Assembly: GCA_910579485.1 (NCBI GenBank) | Contig: CAJTVO010000001.1 | Location: forward strand, 1 to 64,000 | Direction of reading: 5' to 3' | Source: an uncultured Oscillospiraceae bacterium | GTDB lineage: Bacteria > Bacillota > Clostridia > Oscillospirales > Oscillospiraceae | Length of the DNA: 64,000 bases | Shown: piece after piece, positions 59,317 to 64,000 of the stretch | How the letters are laid out: every line of letters begins with the position of its first letter | Position numbering within the stretch: the first letter of the stretch is position 1 | The notes under the pieces: model-generated | The model's input: only the letters and a program-made list of their open reading frames with translations | What the model was told of the DNA's origin: nothing | The model's database searches: none | Position numbers and translations under genes: made by a program

Positions 59317-59561
59317 TACGTTCTCCTCCTTTTGTATCTCGCCTTTCTTCTTGCCTCCCTGTGGCGGCGGATGCGCTCTCGTTCGAGGCGGTCAAGCTCC
59401 TCGTCATCCTCAAACTCAGGCAAGCTGTCGAGGAACCGCTCAATGAGCGGGATGCGCGGGAACACGAAGTCGGCAATCAGGCATCCGACACACAGAACGA
59501 ACAGGCAGCCACCCAAAATCAGCAAGCAAACGACGCCTTCCTCTACCAGTTCAGGGCTCAT
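59316..59561 (-). CDS. Membrane protein with basic tail
   Basis: An 81-residue protein. Residues about 8-28 form one membrane helix (VVCLLILGGCLFVLCVGCLI); the C-terminal half is very charged (RLERERIRRHREARRKARYK). GGAGGAGG lies upstream of the chosen ATG. Confidence 0.62.
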   Translation of the reverse strand: MSPELVEEGVVCLLILGGCLFVLCVGCLIADFVFPRIPLIERFLDSLPEFEDDEELDRLERERIRRHREARRKARYKRRRT

Positions 59562-59826
59562 CGCTTTTGCCTCCTCCGTTTTGGGTAAAACCGCAGACGC
59601 CTTCGAGCAGATGTGCGAAGCCTTCATACGGCTTCACCACCCACTCATCGCCTTCCCGGACCAGCTTGCCAATGCGTCGGCTGTTCGGCTGCCAGGTACA
59701 TGTCTTCTGATCGAAAGAGTCTCCGAAATAAATCTCGCCCGTGCAGTATACAAATCCCGCTGCTTTCAGCTCTCTTACTGCGGCATTATGTTTCGCCACC
59801 CTGGCCCTTATCTCTTCCAGAGTCAT
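59551..59826 (-). CDS. Small phage protein of unknown function
   Basis: A 91-residue protein with a helical start (TLEEIRARVAKHNAAVRELK) and a C-terminal HLLEGVCGFTQNGGG. Overlaps the next gene by 11 bases. No family recognised. Confidence 0.58.
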   Translation of the reverse strand: MTLEEIRARVAKHNAAVRELKAAGFVYCTGEIYFGDSFDQKTCTWQPNSRRIGKLVREGDEWVVKPYEGFAHLLEGVCGFTQNGGGKSDEP

Positions 59827-59841
59827 CGCCTTTCGCCTCCC

Positions 59842-60234
59842 TTATGCGTTTCTGGCATCCGTCACAGCCTTTTGTGCGGCCTCGTAGCTGTCATACCAGT
59901 CAGCGTACACATCCTTGCGTCTGAGCGATGTAAAGCTGCTCTCCGGCTTCTCGTCGGCCAGTTTGCTCGCTGTGATGTTGGCCGTCACACGCCCGTTGTC
60001 GTAGAAGGAAGACACCACGCAGTACCAAGTCTTCCGGCCCTCCGGCATCAGGTCGTAGGCATACGCCGCATCTTCATTGAGCGGTTTCTCGTAAACGACA
60101 TAGCCCCATGCCTCACGCCCGATTTGCTCGCAGAAAATCGGGCCGTTGAAGTTCCAGATTTCCTTGACTGGATTATCTTTTGGCTCCGGGTAGCTCCAAG
60201 GTTCCACCGGTCGCTCGATGCTGTAATACTTCAT
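59842..60234 (-). CDS. YSIERP-type phage protein (second copy)
   Basis: A 130-residue protein that opens YYSIERPVEPWSYPEP and continues with IWNFNG and REAWGYVVYEKPLNED. It is the diverged relative of 36848-37180. Its C-terminal half (KDVYADWYDSYEAAQKAVTD) is unrelated to the other copy. Function unknown. Confidence 0.68.
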   Translation of the reverse strand: MKYYSIERPVEPWSYPEPKDNPVKEIWNFNGPIFCEQIGREAWGYVVYEKPLNEDAAYAYDLMPEGRKTWYCVVSSFYDNGRVTANITASKLADEKPESSFTSLRRKDVYADWYDSYEAAQKAVTDARNA

Positions 60235-60292
60235 CCTTTCTCCCCCTCAACTTTTAACTCCTTCTCTTTCGGATGCCCCAGGCACCGCCCCA

Positions 60293-60529
60293 TCAGGTGG
60301 GGCAGGCCTCCTTGCGGCGCTTGTTCTTACGGTTGTAGATGGAGTCCTCCATCCTCATCTTGGTCTGCCACTCACCCCAGCTCGGCATCCCGTCCTTGCG
60401 GGCCTTCTGGTACTCGGCCTTGGTGACGACCCGGCAGCTCTCGAGCCGCCACAGGTACCTCTCCTCGGTGTGGATGGCGTAGGTGGTGAAACCGCTGGTG
60501 CCGATGGCGTACACTTTCTTGATGCTCAT
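60293..60529 (-). CDS. Small basic phage protein
   Basis: A 78-residue protein (SIKKVYAIGTSGFTTYAIHT, basic tail YNRKNKRRKEACPT). AGGAGG lies about ten bases ahead of the ATG. Unknown function. Confidence 0.6.
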   Translation of the reverse strand: MSIKKVYAIGTSGFTTYAIHTEERYLWRLESCRVVTKAEYQKARKDGMPSWGEWQTKMRMEDSIYNRKNKRRKEACPT

Positions 60530-60631
60530 TGAGAGTACCTCCTGTTTTGGGGACGCTTCAGCTTCCCACTACCTCCCCGGCTGGCTGCCGGGTGGTTTCG
60601 GCCGGTCGCTGTCCGGCTCTCATCAGGTGGG

Positions 60632-60901
60632 TCAGCAAGGGGTGCTGGCCAGAGACAGAATATTGACCGCTGCCCAGATTTCCTCAAACTCTTCCTCGGT
60701 CATGACATTTTCCGTCACGGCAACGATGATAAAGTCCAGCTTCGTCGCTTCCGGGTTCCCGGTGAACTCCAACTCATCGTTCATCTGAGCGGCCTCCTCG
60801 GTGTAGGCTCCATACGCTTCCAGCACGAAAGAAACCTTCTCGCTGTCGGTGTTCTCCAAAGCCTTCCGGGCTTCGCGCACTTTTTCAAAAAACTTTTTCA
60901 T
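60632..60901 (-). CDS. Acidic phage protein of unknown function
   Basis: An 89-residue acidic, helical protein (KKFFEKVREARKALENTDSE). AAGGAGG precedes the ATG. It is the second gene of early operon C. Confidence 0.6.
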   Translation of the reverse strand: MKKFFEKVREARKALENTDSEKVSFVLEAYGAYTEEAAQMNDELEFTGNPEATKLDFIIVAVTENVMTEEEFEEIWAAVNILSLASTPC

Positions 60902-60959
60902 CAGATATACCTCCTTGATCTATTGGTCATTCTTGATTCCTGTCTTGGCTTGTCGTGCT

Positions 60960-61523
60960 TCAGATTTCCACGGGTACGAACTCCGGGTGCATCTGTCTCC
61001 ACCGTTGCGCCCACTCGGTGCCGAACTTAAACTGGATCGCTGTCTCGTACTGCCATACGACTTCGCCTTCAACATCGTAGTCCCAATCGCAAGCAGCCAT
61101 CCGCTCTTCGGAGTACCAGTGAAGATCGCCCGTCTCGGTGTCCATGTGGTCGTCTGCGCTGGACATCTCCGCATATACAACGTCGGATACCTTCGGAAAC
61201 TTTGCTCCGCTGAGGATCTCCTCTGCGCTGATGACAACCTCGCTGCCGTCCTTGTAAATCAGGTAGTAGGACTGGTCGTTATGCCACTGGCTGTATGCGT
61301 AGTCGATAGCGTCTGCAAGCCGCTTGTCATACGCCTCGTTGGTGGTTCTAAACAAGTAGGCTCTGTGCTCATCCTCCGGCAAGTCCATGTATTCAGCGAG
61401 AGCTTCCTTCCGCTCCCTCTCGATCTCGGTCATCAGCTTCTTGATCTGAGCCTGAACGTACTTTTTGTTGCTAAGGGTATCCCACATATCGTTCTTGATA
61501 GTTCTCAGCACATCTTTCAGCAT
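60960..61523 (-). CDS. First gene of early operon C
   Basis: A 187-residue acidic protein with a helical first half (KKYVQAQIKKLMTEIERERK) and many Trp/Tyr later. It begins about 60 bases downstream of the start point predicted for promoter cassette C. No family recognised. Confidence 0.6.
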   Translation of the reverse strand: MLKDVLRTIKNDMWDTLSNKKYVQAQIKKLMTEIERERKEALAEYMDLPEDEHRAYLFRTTNEAYDKRLADAIDYAYSQWHNDQSYYLIYKDGSEVVISAEEILSGAKFPKVSDVVYAEMSSADDHMDTETGDLHWYSEERMAACDWDYDVEGEVVWQYETAIQFKFGTEWAQRWRQMHPEFVPVEI

Positions 61524-61563
61524 CTCGCTGCCTCCTCGGCCAGTCGGCTACTTGACTTCATCA

Positions 61564-61619
61564 GTTAGCCATTTGGTTATCTTATGGTATAATCATACCA
61601 CATTACCAACCTATGTCAA
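61564..61619 (-). promoter_or_regulatory. Repeated early promoter/operator cassette, copy C
   Basis: On the minus strand: TTGACA (61619-61614), spacer TAGGTTGGTAATGTGG (two changes from A and B), TATGAT (61597-61592), then the imperfect palindrome (61581-61564). An extra half-similar site, TTGCCAACTGGCTAAC, lies 140 bases upstream at 61758-61773. Confidence 0.82.
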
Positions 61620-61846
61620 GTGTTTACACATATTTTTTTCAAGGATTTTGACAATTCCGTTTATATTCGCTTATTTATATGTATGTTTTACAGTTTTTGC
61701 CTTGATTGTCCTATAAATGGCCTCTGGCAGGCTTTTGGCCTCATATGGGAAAGTGTATTGCCAACTGGCTAACAGCTGTTCACAGCCCTATACGCTGATT
61801 TAGCGGGGTGTTTTCGGCATTACTTGGTGAGTCGGTTGCAAAACGC
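61620..61846. other. AT-rich intergenic control region
   Basis: No gene is supported between promoter C and the lysis-operon terminator. It contains an AT-rich stretch (61620-61700) and the TTGCCAACTGGCTAAC site (61758-61773). A weak plus-strand TTGACA at 61650 has no good -10. Together with the next two features this makes a 538-base gap between endolysin and early genes. Confidence 0.5.
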
Positions 61847-61885
61847 AAAAACACCCCCGCTCCGGCCGAAGCCGAAACGGGGGTG
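61847..61885 (-). terminator. Terminator of the late/lysis operon
   Basis: CACCCCCG (61852-61859) pairs with CGGGGGTG (61878-61885); an inner GGC/GCC pairing closes the loop. On the minus strand TTTTT follows. It lies about 175 bases after the endolysin stop and separates late from early transcription. Confidence 0.85.
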
Positions 61886-61983
61886 CTCTCTATACCGCTA
61901 TGCAGTTTTCCAGGACCTGCGAGGGGGCGCAAGCCCTCTGCACAGTGGACGCATCGGGCCGAAGGTCAGAGCCCGTTGACGCA

Positions 61984-62061
61984 CTAATAAGAGGTTATGG
62001 TATCCTGCGTAGGCTCCTTGCCATCGGTGATGCCCAGACAGATCGTCTCCGCATATTCCGC
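61984..62061 (-). other. In-frame coding-like extension behind the endolysin stop
   Basis: After the endolysin TAG, 25 further codons continue in the same frame, reading AEYAETICLGITDGKEPTQD and ending TITSY before a second TAG (61984-61986). The CLGITDGKEP pattern resembles the S-layer-homology-like repeats found at the C terminus of related phage hydrolases. It may be the lost or read-through end of the endolysin. The remaining bases 61887-61983 show nothing recognisable. Confidence 0.4.
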
Positions 62062-62751
62062 CTACAGCAATCCCGCTCTCCCGAGCGCCGCCGCAAATTC
62101 ATCCCGGCGCAGAATATCCTCTGGAGCGCCGCTGAGAATCTTGGCGTCCACCAACTGCTTCCAGTAGCCCTCCTTCTTGCTCCAAGCGGGCTCTGTGAGC
62201 TTCGCGGCGTGGTCTTTGGCTTTTTGCAGCAGCCTGTATGCCTGTTCATCGGTCATCTGAGAGATCATTGCATTGATATCCATGTCATCCTCCTCTTCGT
62301 CAAAAGCCCTGATATACGCCGTCACCAGCGTCTTACTGCGCTTCCTCCGGAACACCCCGCCGCCATTGGACTGGCTTCCGGCCTCCCCGGCGGAGGTGTT
62401 GCCCTCAATGGCGGTGATAGTCGAGCCCGCCACGCTCTCCACAATGCCGGTATGTCCGAAATTGTAGATAATGATGTCTCCGGGCCTGGGCGCGGTGACG
62501 ATGCACTCCGGCCTGTTCTGCCTGTACCAGTTCAGCAGCGCGGAACAGCTGGCCGTGTGGTACGGCAGCCTGCGCCCCGCCTGGTCGAAGCACCACTGGA
62601 CAAACGCCATGCACCAGGGATACTTCGTGTCCGCCGTGTCCCGAACTTCCCGCCCATAGAACCAGGTGTTGTACTTGACGTTGTTGCTGTTGGCGGGTCT
62701 CTCGGTAGTCCCCAGCTCCCCGGCGGCGATCTTCAGCACGTCTCTAGCCAT
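62062..62751 (-). CDS. CHAP-domain endolysin
   Basis: A 229-residue peptidoglycan hydrolase, cytoplasmic until holins open the membrane. The catalytic cysteine is in YPWCMAFVQWC (about 45-55), the histidine in FGHTGIVE, and PGDIIIYNF precedes it, the usual CHAP/amidase arrangement. The C-terminal 75 residues (INAMISQMTDEQAYRLLQKA, then RDEFAAALGRAGLL) form a small helical domain, perhaps wall-binding. I start at the ATG eight bases after GGAGGG. It ends in a TAG followed by an in-frame extension. Confidence 0.9.
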   Translation of the reverse strand: MARDVLKIAAGELGTTERPANSNNVKYNTWFYGREVRDTADTKYPWCMAFVQWCFDQAGRRLPYHTASCSALLNWYRQNRPECIVTAPRPGDIIIYNFGHTGIVESVAGSTITAIEGNTSAGEAGSQSNGGGVFRRKRSKTLVTAYIRAFDEEEDDMDINAMISQMTDEQAYRLLQKAKDHAAKLTEPAWSKKEGYWKQLVDAKILSGAPEDILRRDEFAAALGRAGLL

Positions 62752-62953
62752 TGCCGCCGCCCTCCATAACATCCTGCACCTTCTGGCTCTGAGTGCCGAA
62801 GTAGAACGCGATGATCACGGCGTAGATGGTCATGAAGTCCTGAGAGATTGCCCCCTTCAGCGCCATGACCGCAAACACGCCCGTCAGCACCAGCGTCACC
62901 AGGCTCTTAACGCTCAACAGGTTCCCCAGCCGCTTGATGATGCTCTCATTCAT
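62744..62953 (-). CDS. Phage holin-like protein
   Basis: A 69-residue protein with two hydrophobic segments (SLVTLVLTGVFAVMAL and FMTIYAVIIAFYFGTQSQ), the size and layout of small phage holins. It overlaps the endolysin by eight bases and the preceding membrane protein gene by eight. It should form the membrane lesion that releases the endolysin. Confidence 0.82.
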   Translation of the reverse strand: MNESIIKRLGNLLSVKSLVTLVLTGVFAVMALKGAISQDFMTIYAVIIAFYFGTQSQKVQDVMEGGGNG

Positions 62954-63167
62954 ATGGTTCCTCCCTTTCCCCAGGCTTGTCCCCGGTCACTACCTTCGAT
63001 ATCTTGATCCCCGCCAGCAGCAGGGCTTCCACGCCGCCAGCGCCGAGGGTATACTGGATGAGCGTATCCGGCACCGCGCCCTTCACACAGAAGATCACGG
63101 TCATGGCCGCGATGAACGTCAGCAGAAACAGGCCCATGACTGCCAGAATGATGGTGGACGTCTTCAC
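62946..63167 (-). CDS. Small membrane protein of the lysis cassette (second holin-like)
   Basis: A 73-residue protein with two membrane segments (IILAVMGLFLLTFIAAMTVI and GAGGVEALLLAGIKI) and a charged tail. It may be a second holin or an antiholin. The ATG overlaps the preceding stop by four bases. Confidence 0.7.
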   Translation of the reverse strand: MKTSTIILAVMGLFLLTFIAAMTVIFCVKGAVPDTLIQYTLGAGGVEALLLAGIKISKVVTGDKPGEREEPYE

Positions 63168-63490
63168 TCCCCCACCCCCGGCATTCCAGATGCCAGCCAG
63201 AACAGGAACGCACCGACCAGCGCGCTGATGATGCAGCTCACAAGGGCCTCCCAGCGTTTGGCGGGTTTTCCCGCCAGGTCCTTCGCGGTGGCGGTGAGTT
63301 CGTCCAGCTTTTCGTCCATGCTGTCCAGCTTCTCGTTAATGGCGGCGCGGTTCTGCTCCAGCGCGCCGATGCGCTCGAACATCTGGCGGTGGGTGCTGGA
63401 CGAATTGGCGCGGTAGGTGTTGAACTCTTCCTTCAGCGCCTCCACCCGGGCCGATACCGGGCAGTCCTTAGGGTTGCAGTTTTCTGGCAT
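63164..63490 (-). CDS. XhlA-like coiled-coil membrane protein
   Basis: A 108-residue protein. Residues about 15-75 form a coiled coil (REALKE-type heptads, then MFERIGALEQNRAAINEKL), and one C-terminal membrane helix follows (ALVSCIISALVGAFLFWLA). This matches the hemolysin XhlA type seen upstream of holins. CNPKDCPV at the start adds two cysteines. It opens the lysis cassette. Confidence 0.75.
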   Translation of the reverse strand: MPENCNPKDCPVSARVEALKEEFNTYRANSSSTHRQMFERIGALEQNRAAINEKLDSMDEKLDELTATAKDLAGKPAKRWEALVSCIISALVGAFLFWLASGMPGVGE

Positions 63491-63526
63491 GATATCCTCC
63501 TTTACATAATAGGGCAGTCCCTTCTT

Positions 63527-63997
63527 TCATCCTACCACCGTTGCGGACACGCACCCGATATAGAACCCGCCAGCCAGGGCGGCTTTGTCCGGGTTGAGGA
63601 CGAAGGACACCGAGGTCCCGCCGCTGGTCATGGTCAGCTTGCCTGTCCCCGTTCCCGCCGTCTGGGTGACGGTCCCGGAGGCGTCCTTGAAGGTCAGCTC
63701 CGGATACCCTCCCGGCAGGCTGACTTTTAAGGTCTGGCTGCCGGACCAGCTCGCCGCCTTCACCTGGAGGACGGCCACGCCCCGGATGATGCGGGCCATG
63801 GAGCTGATCTTTTCCGTCTCCAGCCACGCGCACCCGAAGGCGCTGCTGTTGTTGAAGTGGGTCATACCGGTGAAGGGCGTCTCCGCCCAGTCCACGCCGC
63901 CCCCGCCGCTCTCCAACTGGCCCAGCCGTTCGTTGAAGATTTGATTGACCACGGCCAGCCCTGCGCCGTCCAGGGGTTTATCCATCGCAGTTGACAT
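63527..63997 (-). CDS. Virion (tail) protein, start may lie outside
   Basis: At least 156 residues. The opening (MDKPLDGAGLAVVNQIFNER) and the Gly/Thr-rich beta-type body (KASWSGSQTLKVSLPGGYPE) are typical of short tail or baseplate-associated proteins placed just before lysis genes. The ATG at 63995-63997 is three bases from the window end, so its ribosome site is not visible and the real start could be further upstream. Confidence 0.65.
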   Translation of the reverse strand: MSTAMDKPLDGAGLAVVNQIFNERLGQLESGGGGVDWAETPFTGMTHFNNSSAFGCAWLETEKISSMARIIRGVAVLQVKAASWSGSQTLKVSLPGGYPELTFKDASGTVTQTAGTGTGKLTMTSGGTSVSFVLNPDKAALAGGFYIGCVSATVVG

Positions 63998-64000
63998 GCG

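Larger units (their letters stand above)
26285..64000 (-). mobile_element. Large prophage, left end and early/lysis region (runs past the window)
   Basis: From queA to the window end every supported gene is on the minus strand, most are under 200 codons, and many overlap by four to thirty bases. Phage hallmarks are the CHAP endolysin, two holin-like genes, a virion protein, HNH and GIY-YIG nucleases, an orphan DNA methyltransferase, YopX, ASCH and DUF551 proteins, MazG, an antirepressor-like protein and an XRE repressor. No integrase, terminase, capsid or polymerase is seen, so the remainder must lie beyond 64 kb. Confidence 0.85.

Noticed and set aside
61887..62061. tRNA-like or small RNA gene downstream of the endolysin
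   Set aside because: No cloverleaf with a GGTTCRA-type T-arm could be drawn; part of the stretch is better read as an extension of the endolysin frame.
48377..62751. TAG recoded to glutamine across the prophage (alternative code)
   Set aside because: TAG is used as a normal stop by several phage genes (holin 62744, 58651, 54842, 53446, 42869), and long frames such as the methyltransferase contain none. Single in-frame TAGs are better explained by mutation or local readthrough.
26285..64000. Plus-strand genes, CRISPR arrays, insertion sequences or tRNA genes in the prophage
   Set aside because: Plus-strand frames are shadows of minus-strand genes without ribosome sites. No regular spaced repeats, transposase genes with terminal repeats, or tRNA signatures were seen.

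Overview
The window is bacterial. The left 26 kb looks like the chromosome of a GC-rich, spore-lineage clostridium, most likely Oscillospiraceae (relatives of Flavonifractor or Lawsonibacter). The reasons are whiA, rapZ, yvcK, murB, a SpoIID-type protein, a T-box leader, Firmicutes-style GGAGG ribosome sites and a parS site, all in high-GC DNA. This placement is inference from gene content; no search was run.

Host part, 1-26.3 kb. A secreted 5'-nucleotidase with a LysM anchor (798-2771, +) converges on a minus-strand run of dnaE, a GH31 glycosidase and a YoaK/DUF1275 membrane protein. Next come a nucleotidyltransferase-like gene, a perfect 16-bp parS palindrome (9628-9643), an MBL-fold hydrolase and whiA. 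An Opp/Dpp-type peptide (or nickel) ABC transporter operon (11552-16935, +) and a small XRE module lie between whiA and the yvcK-rapZ-murB run (minus), splitting a cluster that is usually contiguous in Firmicutes. After murB there is a strong promoter and a T-box riboswitch (best specifier reading ATG, Met) in front of an SLC1-family amino acid symporter. That symporter lacks the arginine needed for acidic substrates. Then come asd (minus), a SpoIID/LytB protein and queA (+).

Prophage part, 26.3-64 kb, continuing past the window. From the end of queA onward every gene is on the minus strand and most are small, overlapping phage genes. Near queA there is a candidate attachment-site palindrome and a vapBC-type toxin-antitoxin unit. 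At the far end is the lysis cassette (small coiled-coil membrane protein, two holin-like proteins, CHAP endolysin) and a virion protein, followed by a strong terminator. Between these lie about 65 early or accessory genes. They include an orphan C5 cytosine methyltransferase with a repeat-rich target domain, three PP-loop/PAPS-reductase-like enzymes, two HAD-domain proteins, HNH and GIY-YIG nucleases, a MazG-like protein, an HD hydrolase, ASCH and YopX proteins, two DUF551 proteins, and about fifteen zinc-ribbon proteins. No replication, packaging, head or integrase gene is visible, so the element must be considerably larger than the 37 kb seen.

Regulation of the prophage is the most interesting part. 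Three minus-strand promoters 7-23 kb apart share the same 16-bp spacer and an 18-bp imperfect operator at fixed distance, which suggests one regulator controlling three early operons. A related 17-bp motif occurs four more times. A switch region (47.5-48.3 kb) holds divergent promoters inside an inverted repeat, the only convincing plus-strand transcript of the prophage (a roughly 88-nt RNA ending in a terminator), an antirepressor-like gene, and an XRE repressor gene with three operator-like repeats. Two adjacent genes (48.4-49.3 kb) carry in-frame stop codons, and the endolysin has an in-frame coding-like extension behind its TAG, so part of the element is decaying or recoded.
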